DNA of 64,000 nt from a gamma proteobacterium HTCC2207 (GTDB lineage Bacteria; Pseudomonadota; Gammaproteobacteria; Pseudomonadales; Porticoccaceae): NCBI GenBank assembly GCA_905182265.1, contig CAJJAO010000017.1, positions 1 to 64,000 of the forward strand, given 5' to 3'. Position numbers and translations under genes: made by a program. Below are positions 53,870 to 63,801 of the stretch, in pieces; position 1 is the stretch's first letter; each line of letters opens with the position of its first letter. Under the pieces are notes generated by a model. It was given only the letters and a program-made list of their open reading frames with translations, was not told the origin of the DNA and ran no database searches.

Positions 53870-56163
53870 CTATCCAGAAGGTCATCATCAATTATTTTTG
53901 GTGTTATGAAGATGAGTATTTCACGTTTCTCGACATTACGCAGGTCATTTCTGAACAGTCTGCCTAAAAATGGTATATCACCGAGCATTGGGACCTTTTC
54001 TGTACCATTGACTTCCTCAGTTTGGAAAATACCCCCTAATACAAGAGTCTGCCCATTTCCCACCAGAGCCTGAGTTTCAATTCGGGTAATATCAATAGAG
54101 GGTTCACCGCCCGGAGTAAAGGCACCTACCGAATCTTGAGACACTAGCAAATCCATAATAATACGATTATCTGGAGTGATCTGCGGGGTCACCTCAAGCT
54201 GTAAAACAGCCTCTCTAAATTCAATACTAGTAGCACCGCTAGAAGTCGCCTTTTCGTAGGCAATTTCTGTACCTGACTTGATGACTGCCTGTTGTTTATC
54301 GCCAGTTAGTACCTTGGGCTGAGAGACAATCTCACCGAAGCCGTCAGACTCGAGTGCACTGAGCTCTAGATCAATCAGGAAGTTATCGGTTAGGTAGCCC
54401 AGGCTAAATGAGCCCGTGGGGTCGGCCACACCTAGATCTACGGCCAAGCTATCGCCTAGACCAAAATCATAATTTTTTGTATACAGAGTCGGCCCATCAT
54501 CGCCACCGCCAGCAACCCCATCAGGGCCGAAGTCGGTTTCAATTTCATCGGCCGAATATCTAAAGCTTTCCGCCACGCCAGCACCCGGACTCAAGCCAGA
54601 CCGACGCCCAGAGAAACCAAGCGTTTTATCACCAAAAGCCGAAGACTGTGTAGTGCCAGAAATCTTATCAATACCTGCCAGCCCCCAAGTCGCCCCTAAC
54701 TCTTTCTTGAAGTCTGTGTTGGCAATGACGATTCGCGCTTCAATAAGTACCTGTTTAATGGGCACATCAATTTCAGCTATCAATCGCTGAAACTCACTAA
54801 TTTTATCTTCAGTATCTGTGAGAATAATCGTATTGGTGCGTTCATCTACTATGGCACTGCCTCGCGCCGACAAAATGCTGTTGGTTGCATTGCCGTCCTT
54901 AGATGCACCGCCAGAATCACCGGATTGCTGATCATCAGCAGTAAATAGCTCAAAAATCTTCGCCGCATCTGCGTATTTAATGCGTACAAAAGCGGTTTCT
55001 AAGGGTGCCAATTCCTGCAGCTGCTTGTTAGCCTCTACCTGCAGACGCTCCTGCTCAGCAATCTCTGCAGCGGGCGCTACCATTAATACATTGCCTTCTT
55101 GACGCTTATCTAGGCCTTTGGCTTTTAGTACAATCGCTAGGGCTTGGTCCCAGGGCACCTGGTCTAGGCGCAGGGTAATACTACCTGTCACTGTGTCACT
55201 GGCCACCAGATTGAGAGAAGTAAAGTCGGCGATCAATTGCAGTACTGACCGCACTTCAATATCTTGAAAATTGAGCGATAGGCGGTCACCGCTGAAATCA
55301 AACTTATTTGCCTGAGCTGCAATCTCAGCTTCAGATTGCGGTTTAACGCTGACCATATACTGATTGTCAGCCTGATAGGCTAGATAGTCATACTGCCCAT
55401 CAGCTTCAATAGTAATAATTGTCGCTGACCCAACCTGCACTGCATCAACTGCTGATACTGGCGTGGCAAAGTCTACAACGTCTAGCCTTCTATCTAGATA
55501 ACCCGGAAGCTCAGTCTGGTAAAAAGATAGCTGTATGGCTTTACCCGTCTTTTCAATATCGATATTGATCGAAGGGTCACTAAGGTCGATCAAAATAAGC
55601 CCTGCTCCCTGAGCATCACGCCTAAAATCAATCCCTGTTACCGCAGCATTAAGCTCCCCGGCTGCTTGATCCTGATCTTCGCGGATAGCCGCTGGCTGAA
55701 AACCTGACAAGTCATCCCTCTCGACCCTTTGCGCTGCGCCTGAGGCACCTACTTGAAGGACTAAACTATTGCCTTCAATCGCGGTTTGAAAAGGTGCCGA
55801 CTCGACTAGATTGATAATCAATCGAGTGCGGCTGCCATCGGAGACAACGACTGCATCTCGCGCATTGGTAAATGGTAGAGGGTATTTTTTCTTGTCCAGT
55901 GCACTTTGTACCTGCGCAAAATCCAATACCAATCGAGCGGGTTGCGCGATTTCATAGGACTTGGGCTGGGGAGGTTGCCCTGAGAATGCGAGCCTGACCT
56001 CGAACCGATCATCCGGCAGAGCTACAAAATCAATATCTGTGACTGCATTAGCCTCTGCCGCTGCACCCCAAAGGGTTGCGGGTAGAGCCAGCAGTAACCA
56101 ATATAAACAGCGCTTGAGTTGACTAATCATTTTATTTTCCCTAACGAGTTGATCACTCTTCAT
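53866..56163 (-). CDS. pilQ: Type IV pilus secretin PilQ
   Basis: The 765-aa outer-membrane channel for the pilus has a signal peptide (cleaved near AAAEANA), two AMIN domains binding peptidoglycan (~residues 45-120 and 170-270), an STN/N0 domain (ISLNFQDIEVRSVLQLIADF-like, from ~295), an N1 domain with DERTNTIILTDTEDKI, and the secretin core ending VGNGQTLVLGGIFQTEEV. A Gly/Asp-rich insertion (residues ~535-560) lies inside the core. The gene starts at the ATG overlapping the pilP stop (ATGA), although the internal Met12 also begins a good signal peptide. Confidence 0.97.
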   Translation of the reverse strand: MKSDQLVRENKMISQLKRCLYWLLLALPATLWGAAAEANAVTDIDFVALPDDRFEVRLAFSGQPPQPKSYEIAQPARLVLDFAQVQSALDKKKYPLPFTNARDAVVVSDGSRTRLIINLVESAPFQTAIEGNSLVLQVGASGAAQRVERDDLSGFQPAAIREDQDQAAGELNAAVTGIDFRRDAQGAGLILIDLSDPSINIDIEKTGKAIQLSFYQTELPGYLDRRLDVVDFATPVSAVDAVQVGSATIITIEADGQYDYLAYQADNQYMVSVKPQSEAEIAAQANKFDFSGDRLSLNFQDIEVRSVLQLIADFTSLNLVASDTVTGSITLRLDQVPWDQALAIVLKAKGLDKRQEGNVLMVAPAAEIAEQERLQVEANKQLQELAPLETAFVRIKYADAAKIFELFTADDQQSGDSGGASKDGNATNSILSARGSAIVDERTNTIILTDTEDKISEFQRLIAEIDVPIKQVLIEARIVIANTDFKKELGATWGLAGIDKISGTTQSSAFGDKTLGFSGRRSGLSPGAGVAESFRYSADEIETDFGPDGVAGGGDDGPTLYTKNYDFGLGDSLAVDLGVADPTGSFSLGYLTDNFLIDLELSALESDGFGEIVSQPKVLTGDKQQAVIKSGTEIAYEKATSSGATSIEFREAVLQLEVTPQITPDNRIIMDLLVSQDSVGAFTPGGEPSIDITRIETQALVGNGQTLVLGGIFQTEEVNGTEKVPMLGDIPFLGRLFRNDLRNVEKREILIFITPKIIDDDLLDR

Positions 56164-56681
56164 TCGTTCATGCCCATAGTTCTGGGCCGGTTAATCCATC
56201 CACCTTTGCCATCCGGAACCGTCTCTAAAACATCTAGCTCGACGTCACCGATTTTAGTAATTTCGCCAAAGTTTCTGCCTAGGTAATTCCCTTCGGCAAC
56301 CCTGTGAATTCTGCCATTGCCGTCATTGATCAATGCCCAGACTCGACTGTCTTTGCTCAGGGTGCCCACCATGGCCAAAGCGCTGTAACTAACCAACTCT
56401 AAAGGCTCTTTTTGCCTCTTTAGATCCGGTTCTGATACCGCATTGCCACCAACCCTAGACTCGGCGGTAAAAACCACCGGGGCCTCAAAAGGGCTGCGCA
56501 TCGCCAGCGCACTGTAATTAAATCGCTCCGCTGGAGGGTAGGACGGCAGCGGCTCAATTGTGCCTCTGGGACGCTCACGGAATTGAGCCATTTTTGCATC
56601 CAGATCACCGAATTGGCTATCCCCCGCACAGGCCGTTAGCAACAACGCACCAACGATGGCTGGAACCAATAATAATTTCAT
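56160..56681 (-). CDS. pilP: Type IV pilus assembly lipoprotein PilP
   Basis: The 173-aa protein has a lipobox (LLLTACAGD) giving a lipidated Cys after residue 17. It is followed by a flexible Pro-rich stretch and the PilP fold (LELVSYSALAMVGTL, RVWALINDGNGRIHRV, GNYLGRNFGEI). It connects the inner-membrane PilNO complex to PilQ. The ATG overlaps the pilO stop. Confidence 0.96.
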   Translation of the reverse strand: MKLLLVPAIVGALLLTACAGDSQFGDLDAKMAQFRERPRGTIEPLPSYPPAERFNYSALAMRSPFEAPVVFTAESRVGGNAVSEPDLKRQKEPLELVSYSALAMVGTLSKDSRVWALINDGNGRIHRVAEGNYLGRNFGEITKIGDVELDVLETVPDGKGGWINRPRTMGMNE

Positions 56682-57289
56682 TGGGACACCTCCGCCTTAT
56701 ATCTATAGGTCTTGGCCTCGACAACCATATTGAGCAGCCCGCCATCAATATTTTTAATCGAATAGTCATGCAGCGTGACAATACGAGGCAGTGCGGCAAC
56801 TCCACTGACAAATGAACCAAAATCATGGTAGTCACCGGTCACATCAATTTTTATGGGTAGCTCAATATAAAACTCTGAGACCTTTTCTGGCTGCAGAGAG
56901 ATAGACTTCATGCTCAGACCACTACCGTAAGCAACCTCGGTAATATCTTCGAGTAGACCTGGCACTTCTGTATCCTTGGGCAGCTGTTTTAACAGCGCCC
57001 CAAAAGTCTTGTCCAGTTCAATCATCTGCTGTCGATAGGCGTCTAGATTCGCCGCCTGAAATGATTTGGTTTCGTATTGCTGCAGTAAGGTTGTCTCTTT
57101 ACGGAATTCCGTCTGGTGTTGCTGGCGGAGATCCTTAACTTTAAAAAAGTAACCTGACAAAAGCACCACAATTACAACCGACACCAGTAAAATCATTTTT
57201 ACCGGCTTAGGCCATATACCGATTTGCTGGATATCTAAATCAGCGAAATCAATTTCTTTTAGCTCCTTCAAGCTATCTTGAAATGACAT
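56678..57289 (-). CDS. pilO: Type IV pilus alignment protein PilO
   Basis: About 203 aa. A short cytoplasmic N-terminus (MSFQDSLKELKEIDFADLDI) precedes one transmembrane helix (MILLVSVVIVVLLSGYFF), a coiled coil and a ferredoxin-like periplasmic domain. I use ATG 57287-57289 with AGGGA upstream; the frame reaches 57355, inside pilN. It heterodimerises with PilN. Confidence 0.95.
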   Translation of the reverse strand: MSFQDSLKELKEIDFADLDIQQIGIWPKPVKMILLVSVVIVVLLSGYFFKVKDLRQQHQTEFRKETTLLQQYETKSFQAANLDAYRQQMIELDKTFGALLKQLPKDTEVPGLLEDITEVAYGSGLSMKSISLQPEKVSEFYIELPIKIDVTGDYHDFGSFVSGVAALPRIVTLHDYSIKNIDGGLLNMVVEAKTYRYKAEVSQ

Positions 57290-57314
57290 ATCTTCCCTGC
57301 TCTTAACTACTAAA

Positions 57315-57884
57315 TTATTGACTGCCAACTTCGTCTGAAGCGGCCTGTGATTCAATTTCTATCTGTAGGTTAAATAGACTTCCCTGACTACCCATGCGAT
57401 CGTCCTGCTCAACTTTAGCGAGGTTTGAATTTTGGTAGTTGGCAGACTTATCAAGGTTTCTCATGAGGGCGGAGATGCGATTATTAGACTCGGCAAAACC
57501 GGCCATTTTGACCGCTCCAGCTTCTCGATCTAGGGTTGATAAGTAAGCTCCCTCTGGTATTGAGCGCACGAGTTCATCAAAGATTTTTACAATATCGGAT
57601 CTGGTACCCTGCAAATCTTGAATAACTCTCATACGTGAAATCATCTCTTCTTTCTTGTTCTTCAAGTCACTAATTTCAATCACTTTTTTGTCCATCTCTG
57701 CGATATTGGACTCAAGATAGGCATTGCGCTGTTTTTGGTTATCTAGGCTCGCCGCCGCAAAACTGATCCAGGCAAACAACAGCACTACAGCACCTAGTGC
57801 AACAGCACCCAGCAGGCTCAGATACTCTTTCTTTGATTGCTCGCGGGCCTCTTCTCGCCAAGGCAGTAAATTAATCTGTGACAT
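57315..57884 (-). CDS. pilN: Type IV pilus alignment protein PilN
   Basis: The 189-aa protein starts with the conserved PilM-binding peptide INLLPWREE. It has one transmembrane helix (residues ~22-45) and a coiled coil plus periplasmic ferredoxin-like domain (IPEGAYLSTLDREAGAVKMAG). Its start overlaps the pilM stop by one base. Confidence 0.96.
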   Translation of the reverse strand: MSQINLLPWREEAREQSKKEYLSLLGAVALGAVVLLFAWISFAAASLDNQKQRNAYLESNIAEMDKKVIEISDLKNKKEEMISRMRVIQDLQGTRSDIVKIFDELVRSIPEGAYLSTLDREAGAVKMAGFAESNNRISALMRNLDKSANYQNSNLAKVEQDDRMGSQGSLFNLQIEIESQAASDEVGSQ

Positions 57885-58960
57885 TAATCGAAACTCCTCA
57901 GCGCTAGGCCTACGGCGAGCATCATTGCCGGGCCATCATTCGAAAGAGATGAGGCATTGATTGAACTACTCACCTCCATATTCGCCAGCAGATTTGCTAC
58001 TGCCGTGGGTAAGCCAAGGGACTCTTCGACCTGAGCGACAAGGCCTTCAAGTGCCGAGACACCCCCAGCCAAAAATAGCTGGTCTATCTCGCTGTAGTTA
58101 CTCGAGGAATAGAAGAACTGTAGGGATCGGCTAATATGTTGAATCAGCGATTCCAAAAATGGCTGCAACACTTCTGCTTCATAATCTTCTGGCAAACCAC
58201 CTTTACGCTTGGCTTCCCCCGCTTCTTCCCAAGATAGGCCGTAGCGGCGCTGAATTTCTTCGGTAAGCTGCTTGCCACCAAATGATTGCTCTCTGCTGTA
58301 AATGGTTTTTCCATCTACCAGCACAGTAAAGGTGAAGGTAGTGGCACCAATATCCGCTATAGCCACCACTTGATTATCCGATTGTTCAAGCTGATTAAAC
58401 TGGTTAGCCATTAGACGGTACGCCCGTTCGATAGCAAACCCTTCGACATCGACAACCTTGGGGTTAAGCCCTGCCATCTCTAGGGCTTGTCGGCGATGCT
58501 CTACATTCTCCTGCCTACACGCGGCTAGCAAAACCGTGACTAGGCCTTCATTAGATTCCGCCGGACCAACTACATCAAAATCGAAGGCCACTTCTTCCAT
58601 CGGGTAGGGAATATATTGGTCGGCCTCCACTTCAATCTGCATTTCCATCTGTAAATCAGTCAAGCCAGCCGGTAATTCGATTTCTTTGGTGATGACAGAG
58701 GAGCCCGAAACCGCCACAGCGGTATCAGTTAATTTGGTTCCAGACAGAGACACCACTCTTTCGAGAGTTTCAGCTAAGGCGGGGATATCGGCGATATTTT
58801 TTTCTACAACGGTATTGGAGGGCAGCGGCATAACTCTATATGCCTCTACTTTATAGCCATCGGCCGACTTGCTCAGCTCAATCAATTTGACTGCAGAAGA
58901 GGAAATATCAAGGCCCAATATGGGTTTTGCCGGTTTTGATAAAAAATCTAAAAAACTCAT
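57884..58960 (-). CDS. pilM: Type IV pilus assembly ATPase-fold protein PilM
   Basis: The 358-aa FtsA/actin-like cytoplasmic protein binds PilN. Phosphate-1 motif ILGLDISSSAVKLIELS, phosphate-2 AIADIGATTFTFTVL and the adenosine motif LFLAGGVSALEGL are recognisable. It is the first gene of pilMNOPQ and is divergent from mrcA, a placement conserved across gammaproteobacteria. Confidence 0.97.
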   Translation of the reverse strand: MSFLDFLSKPAKPILGLDISSSAVKLIELSKSADGYKVEAYRVMPLPSNTVVEKNIADIPALAETLERVVSLSGTKLTDTAVAVSGSSVITKEIELPAGLTDLQMEMQIEVEADQYIPYPMEEVAFDFDVVGPAESNEGLVTVLLAACRQENVEHRRQALEMAGLNPKVVDVEGFAIERAYRLMANQFNQLEQSDNQVVAIADIGATTFTFTVLVDGKTIYSREQSFGGKQLTEEIQRRYGLSWEEAGEAKRKGGLPEDYEAEVLQPFLESLIQHISRSLQFFYSSSNYSEIDQLFLAGGVSALEGLVAQVEESLGLPTAVANLLANMEVSSSINASSLSNDGPAMMLAVGLALRSFD

Positions 58961-59063
58961 TACTTAGCTCTCATCCATGTAGATTGGGGCTTCCGTACGC
59001 GAGAAACGACATTAACAATGTTTCGTAACTCTGCAAATGATGCACTTCACATTCTCTACACCT

Positions 59064-59069
59064 TATAAT
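59064..59069 (+). promoter_or_regulatory. Possible -10 box for mrcA
   Basis: A perfect TATAAT lies 31 bp before the mrcA GTG start in the 139-bp divergent region with pilM. No strong -35 is visible 17 bp upstream (TGCACT). Confidence 0.45.
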
Positions 59070-59099
59070 AGACGCTGATTTTTCCGGTGCCTGAAAATA

Positions 59100-61598
59100 G
59101 TGTCTATTACAAAGCGTAAATTACTTAAATTTCTGTCGACTCTGAGTATTCTTGGAGCCGGTGGTTTCCTCGTGGTTACTTCTTGTCTATACCTGTACCT
59201 TAGTCCAAAACTACCATCAGTCGAGGAACTAAAGGAGATCGAGTTACAAATTCCACTGCGAATTCACTCACAAGATTTGAAAGTTATTGCAGAATTTGGT
59301 GAAAAGAAGCGTTCACCGGTTAGTTTTGATGAAATACCTCAAAATATGATTGATGCCTTTTTAGCCGCTGAGGACGACAATTTCTTTGAGCACAAAGGCA
59401 TTTCGATCCCTGGATTAGGCCGAGCCGCAATCGAGTTGGTGACCACAGGATCCATTCGTAGCGGTGGCAGTACCCTCACCATGCAGGTCGCCCGTAACTT
59501 CTTTTTGAGTAAACGTCAGGAGTTCACCCGCAAATTTAACGAGATCTTGCTAGCCTTTAGAATTGAAGAAGAGCTCTCTAAGCAGGAAATTCTGTCTCTG
59601 TATGTTAATAAAATGTATATGGGTAACAGAGCCTATGGCGTGGGCGCAGCTGCACAGGTGTACTACGGCAAAACCTTAGATCAACTCACCCTAGCCGAGA
59701 CAGCCATTATTGCTGGACTGCCAAAAGCCCCATCGCGCTACAACCCTTTGGCTAATTTAGATCGCATTATGCTGCGCAGAAACTGGATCCTTGGCCGGAT
59801 GCTATCCCTTGGCAATATTACTGAGCTTGAATATGAGACAGCAATCGCCGAGGTAGACAACGCCTCCTATCACGGCTCTATATCGGAGCTTGATGCCGCC
59901 TATGCCGCCGAGATGGTGCGCCAGCAAGTCATCGAAAAGTTTGGCCTCAAGGCCTATACCGAAGGCTACACCGCCATCACAACATTGGATTCAGCGATGC
60001 AAGGCCATGCTGTAGAGGCGCTGCAAGCAGGCATCATCGCCTATGACCAACGCCATGGTTACAGAGGTGTAGAGCAAAAAGCCCTGCCCGAAGAAACTTG
60101 GCCTCAGGCTCTGCGAGCAGGCATCTATGGGGGCCTACAACCCGCGATCGTAAGCGAAGTATTCGATGACCATCTCATGGTGCTGACGAGAGACGGCGAC
60201 ATCTTGCCCTTAAATTGGGCAGATGGCTTAGCCGACCTAAGAACCTATAAAACCGTGAATGCTCGCACTGCACCAATTTCTGCTGCCCAAGAATTATTTA
60301 GCATTGGCGACTTAATACGTATTCAGCGTTATGAAGGTGATCGCATTACATTAAGGCAGCTGCCGGTGGCCCAAGCTGCGATGGTTGCTTTAGCGCCAGA
60401 AAATGGCGGCATTCGTGCTCTGGTTGGCGGCTTTGATTATCGCCAGAGTCGTTTTAACCGAGTCACACAGGCCACACGACAGCCTGGCTCAAACTTTAAA
60501 CCCTTTATTTATGCCACGGCGCTGCGCAATGGGTTTACCCCAGCGTCCCTAATTAATGATGCACCGGTGGTATTCAACGACAGTAAATTAGAAGATCTCT
60601 GGCGACCAGAGAACGACGGTGGCAAATTTTACGGCCCCACCCGCTTGCGTGAAGCCCTTTACCGCTCGCGCAATCTGGTATCGATTCGCCTCCTGCGCCG
60701 CATGGGCATAGATCGCACCTTAGAAGGGCTGCAAGACTTCGGCTTTGAGACTGGTGATATGCCATTGGATCTGTCATTGGCATTAGGTAGTCACGCCTTA
60801 ACACCAATGGCCATCGCCGGAGGCTACGCGACATTCGCCAATGGCGGCTATCAGGTAGAGCCCTATATTCTCGACAAGGTTATCGACCGGCATGGCAATG
60901 TTGTTTTTCAGGTAATGCCGGCAACCGTCTGCGACCCCTGTGACACAGAGCCCCAATTAACCCAGCCACAGACTCCAGAACCAAGTGTTGATTTGCAGAT
61001 GGAACAGCTTCTCAACAGCCTCGCCCAAGAAACAGAAACCTTGGCCGATATTGACCAGAATAGCTGGGACGCTCTTACTCAAGCTCTGCAAAACCCTGGC
61101 ATAGCCGAAACCCTGCCAGCCAAAAGAGTGATCGATGAACAGACCGCTTTTTTAATCGACTCCATGCTAAAAGACGTTATTTTGCGCGGTACTGGCGTCA
61201 AGGCAAAGGTACTTGAGCGGACAGATCTGGCAGGCAAAACTGGCACCACCAACGGACCTCGGGATGCGTGGTTCTCTGGTTACTCTCCTCATTTAGTGAC
61301 CACAACCTGGGTGGGCTTCGACGACAATAGTATGCTGGGCCGCAATGAATACGGTGGCTCTGCCGCCCTGCCAATCTGGATACAGTTTATGCGCGGTGCT
61401 CTAGCGGGCAAAGCAGACATTGTTCAACCCCAGCCAAATGGCATTGTGATGGTAAAAATCGACGCTGCAACCGGCGAACGCGTTGCACCTCATCAAGAGG
61501 GAATATTTGAGTTCTTTAAACAGAGCAATGTCCCTGAGCTAACAGACAGTGGTAACTCCATACCCACAGACAGCCCCTTGCCGGAAGATTTATTTTGA
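59100..61598 (+). CDS. mrcA: Penicillin-binding protein 1A (bifunctional transglycosylase/transpeptidase)
   Basis: The 832-aa protein polymerises and cross-links peptidoglycan. An N-terminal signal anchor (residues ~10-34) is followed by the GT51 domain (AAEDDNFFEHKG, catalytic E91; GGSTLTMQVARN). An OB-like insertion comes next, then the transpeptidase with S464 in QPGSNFKPF (SxxK), SRNLVS (SxN) and KTGTTNGPRDAWF (K713). The start is GTG 59100-59102; a stop at 59076 closes the frame upstream, and no clear Shine-Dalgarno is present. It is divergent from pilM, as in E. coli. Confidence 0.97.
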   Translation: MSITKRKLLKFLSTLSILGAGGFLVVTSCLYLYLSPKLPSVEELKEIELQIPLRIHSQDLKVIAEFGEKKRSPVSFDEIPQNMIDAFLAAEDDNFFEHKGISIPGLGRAAIELVTTGSIRSGGSTLTMQVARNFFLSKRQEFTRKFNEILLAFRIEEELSKQEILSLYVNKMYMGNRAYGVGAAAQVYYGKTLDQLTLAETAIIAGLPKAPSRYNPLANLDRIMLRRNWILGRMLSLGNITELEYETAIAEVDNASYHGSISELDAAYAAEMVRQQVIEKFGLKAYTEGYTAITTLDSAMQGHAVEALQAGIIAYDQRHGYRGVEQKALPEETWPQALRAGIYGGLQPAIVSEVFDDHLMVLTRDGDILPLNWADGLADLRTYKTVNARTAPISAAQELFSIGDLIRIQRYEGDRITLRQLPVAQAAMVALAPENGGIRALVGGFDYRQSRFNRVTQATRQPGSNFKPFIYATALRNGFTPASLINDAPVVFNDSKLEDLWRPENDGGKFYGPTRLREALYRSRNLVSIRLLRRMGIDRTLEGLQDFGFETGDMPLDLSLALGSHALTPMAIAGGYATFANGGYQVEPYILDKVIDRHGNVVFQVMPATVCDPCDTEPQLTQPQTPEPSVDLQMEQLLNSLAQETETLADIDQNSWDALTQALQNPGIAETLPAKRVIDEQTAFLIDSMLKDVILRGTGVKAKVLERTDLAGKTGTTNGPRDAWFSGYSPHLVTTTWVGFDDNSMLGRNEYGGSAALPIWIQFMRGALAGKADIVQPQPNGIVMVKIDAATGERVAPHQEGIFEFFKQSNVPELTDSGNSIPTDSPLPEDLF

Positions 61599-62353
61599 TC
61601 GTTGATTGGGCTAGCAAATTCAACTGGGATGAAGTTGATACAGTTCTCCTAGATATGGATGGCACCTTGCTGGATCTGCATTTTGATAGCCACTTCTGGA
61701 TGCATCATTTACCCCAGCGTTACAGTGACAAGCACGGCATTCCCGCAGACCAAGTGATTGCCGATCTGCAGCAGCGCCTAGCCGCCAGACAGGGCACCCT
61801 AGATTGGTACTGCACCGACTTTTGGTCCCGAGAGTTAGATATAGATGTTGTCGACCTCAAACGAGAAGTCAAACATCTGATTAACGAACGACCGCAATGC
61901 CTCGACTTCCTTCGTGCGCTGGGTGATCGAGGTAAGAAGCGCATACTCATTACCAATGCCCACCGCGACAGTGTCGATATCAAGTTCGCTGTCACCGGCA
62001 TTCAACCTTTGCTAGATGAAGTAATTTCATCTCATGACTACGGCTGCCCAAAGGAAGACCAGCGCTTCTGGCAACAACTGCAACAAAACCTGCCCTTTGA
62101 CCCAGCGCGAACTTTATTTATCGATGATTCTGAGCCCGTGCTACGTTCGGCTCAGGTCTATGGGATAGCTCATCTACTGGCCATAGAAACACCGGATAGT
62201 CAGCAGGCTCCCAAGATCTGCTTTGGCATTCCGGCTATTCAAAATTTTAGTCAAATTCTCAACCTGCCCAATCAAACCGAAGAAAAAACCTCACAGCAAA
62301 TCTCAGAAAAAACCTCAGCAAAAGCCAAAATTAAAGGCCGCGAGAATGGATAA
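61595..62353 (+). CDS. yrfG: HAD-family hydrolase, GMP/IMP nucleotidase-like (YrfG)
   Basis: The 252-aa haloacid dehalogenase-type phosphatase has motif I VLLDMDGTLLDL (nucleophile D20, acid D22), motif II ILITNAHRD, a Lys in YGCPKEDQRFW and motif IV LFIDDSEPVL. The E. coli homologue hydrolyses GMP and IMP. The likely start is TTG 61595-61597 overlapping the mrcA stop; no ATG lies near the N-terminus. The C-terminal ~25 residues are Lys/Ser/Thr-rich and contain a 24-bp-period duplication (EKTSQQIS-EKTSAKAK). The nudE gene found nearby in E. coli is missing here. Confidence 0.88.
   Translation: MIVDWASKFNWDEVDTVLLDMDGTLLDLHFDSHFWMHHLPQRYSDKHGIPADQVIADLQQRLAARQGTLDWYCTDFWSRELDIDVVDLKREVKHLINERPQCLDFLRALGDRGKKRILITNAHRDSVDIKFAVTGIQPLLDEVISSHDYGCPKEDQRFWQQLQQNLPFDPARTLFIDDSEPVLRSAQVYGIAHLLAIETPDSQQAPKICFGIPAIQNFSQILNLPNQTEEKTSQQISEKTSAKAKIKGRENG
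62282..62317 (+). repeat. 24-bp-period direct repeat in the 3' end of yrfG
   Basis: GAAAAAACCTCA occurs at 62282-62293 and 62306-62317, exactly 24 bp apart and in frame. It encodes two EKTS units near the C-terminus. Confidence 0.75.
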
Positions 62354-62735
62354 CTCAGACACCAACAAAGTCCGTATCGACAAGTGGCTGTGGGCCGCAC
62401 GGTTTTTTAAAACCCGCGGGCTAGCCAAGGCAGCTATCGAGGGCGGTAAAGTCCATATCGATGGCCATAAATCCAAGCCAAGCCGCATACTAGAAGTCGG
62501 TAATATCATGACCGTCCGACAGGGCTTTGACGAAAAAACTATCGAAGTCATCGAACTCTCAGAGCACCGCCGAGGCGCCTCTGAAGCACAGGTACTCTAC
62601 CGAGAAACCGACCAGAGTATCGAGCAGCGAGAAAAAAAAGCCGCTGAACGTAAAGCCTTTAATAGTTCACTGCCACCCAGTGAACGTCCGAACAAAAAAC
62701 AGCGTCGTCAAATTCATCGCTTTTTAAAAAATTAG
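62346..62735 (+). CDS. hslR: Ribosome-associated heat shock protein 15
   Basis: About 129 aa. The S4 RNA-binding domain (RIDKWLWAARFFKTRGLAKA, GGKVHIDGHKSKPSR) is followed by a basic tail. Hsp15 binds 50S subunits carrying stalled nascent chains. The start ATG 62346-62348 overlaps the end of yrfG by 8 bp; the longer frame back to 62223 lies inside yrfG. Confidence 0.95.
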   Translation: MDNSDTNKVRIDKWLWAARFFKTRGLAKAAIEGGKVHIDGHKSKPSRILEVGNIMTVRQGFDEKTIEVIELSEHRRGASEAQVLYRETDQSIEQREKKAAERKAFNSSLPPSERPNKKQRRQIHRFLKN

Positions 62736-62774
62736 CACTCCCGCCAGCCAATATTGCAGTACAATGCGCGCCCT

Positions 62775-63644
62775 ATGACTGATCAAGATACCCTACAAAG
62801 ATTCCTTTTTGATGGCACTGATATTCGCGGCGAAATAAGCTCGCTAGTCACCAGCTATCAAACCATTGTCGCGCAACAAAAATACCCCGATGCAGTAGCA
62901 ACTCTGTTCGGTGAATTCTTGGTTGCTGCGACCTTGCTGAGTGCCACCTTAAAATTTCCTGGCATTGTTACTATTCAGGCAACAGGTACAGGCCCCCTAA
63001 AAACAATTATGGCCGAGTGCACCCAAGGCAATAAACTGCGCGGCATTGTGCGCGGCGATTTAGAGGCTGCAGCCAAGGGCCGCAGTTTGAAAGATTTGCT
63101 GGGCAACGCCACTTTGGCCATCACTATCGAACCTGAGGGCGGCGAGCGCTATCAGGGCATTGTGCCTCTAGATGCAGGTAACCTGAGTAAATGCCTAGAA
63201 TTTTACTTTAATCAGTCAGAACAACTCGCCACTCAGATTAAACTCAGCTCTGATTTAAAGACTGCGTCTGGCGTTTTGGTTCAACAGATGCCAAGCCGTC
63301 AGAGCCGCGAAAAAATTGACGCCGACTGGCAACATGTTAGCGCCCTAATGGACACCTTAAAGCCCGGCGAACAGCTCGGCCTTTCCCATTCTGAGCAGCT
63401 GTTTAGATTATTCCATGAAGACGGCGTCAGACTATTTGAACCTCAGCATTTAAACTTTTTTTGTAGCTGCTCTCGACAGCGTACCGAGCAAGCTCTAGTT
63501 TCCCTAGGCGCGACAGAGATTCGCGGTATCGTTGAAGAACAGGGGAAGGTCTCAATCACCTGTGAGTTCTGCGAAGAGCAGTATGAGTTCGACACACAGC
63601 ATGTAGAAGAGATGTTTAATCCCGACAAACCGACGTTACATTAA
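62775..63644 (+). CDS. hslO: Redox-regulated chaperone Hsp33
   Basis: About 289 aa. The N-terminal core has FLFDGTDIRGEISSL and LKFPGIVTIQATGTGPLK. The C-terminal zinc-binding redox switch is present as CSC and CEFC, separated by about 31 residues, and oxidation releases zinc and activates the holdase. ATG 62775-62777 is chosen; the frame opens 21 bp earlier at TTG. TACAAT at 62760-62765 could be a -10 box, which would give a very short leader. It is downstream of hslR as in E. coli. Confidence 0.96.
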   Translation: MTDQDTLQRFLFDGTDIRGEISSLVTSYQTIVAQQKYPDAVATLFGEFLVAATLLSATLKFPGIVTIQATGTGPLKTIMAECTQGNKLRGIVRGDLEAAAKGRSLKDLLGNATLAITIEPEGGERYQGIVPLDAGNLSKCLEFYFNQSEQLATQIKLSSDLKTASGVLVQQMPSRQSREKIDADWQHVSALMDTLKPGEQLGLSHSEQLFRLFHEDGVRLFEPQHLNFFCSCSRQRTEQALVSLGATEIRGIVEEQGKVSITCEFCEEQYEFDTQHVEEMFNPDKPTLH

Positions 63645-63746
63645 GGCTGAATTTCGGGGTTAATCATCTAGCATGATGACCGGTATTTTTAATCCATCCA
63701 TTTAAAAGTGGAGCTAGACCAATCAGTTTCTGACATAATTACCTTT

Positions 63747-63777
63747 GAGACTTAATTGTCTCTGTTTTTTATTTTTT
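63747..63777 (+). terminator. Short hairpin plus T-run after hslO
   Basis: GAGAC/GTCTC, with a 6-nt loop, is followed by TGTTTTTTATTTTTTT. The 5-bp stem is weak but the T run is strong. It lies about 100 bp after hslO and 25 bp before pckA, so it either ends the hslO message or acts in the pckA leader. Confidence 0.6.
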
Positions 63778-63801
63778 TCACTTTGGGAAGAGAGGAAGAG
63801 A

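Noticed and set aside
62733..62741. TTAGCACTC, identical to the left half of the CIRCE heat-shock operator, before hslO
   Set aside because: The right half GAGTGCTAA is not present 9 bp downstream, so it is a chance half-site.
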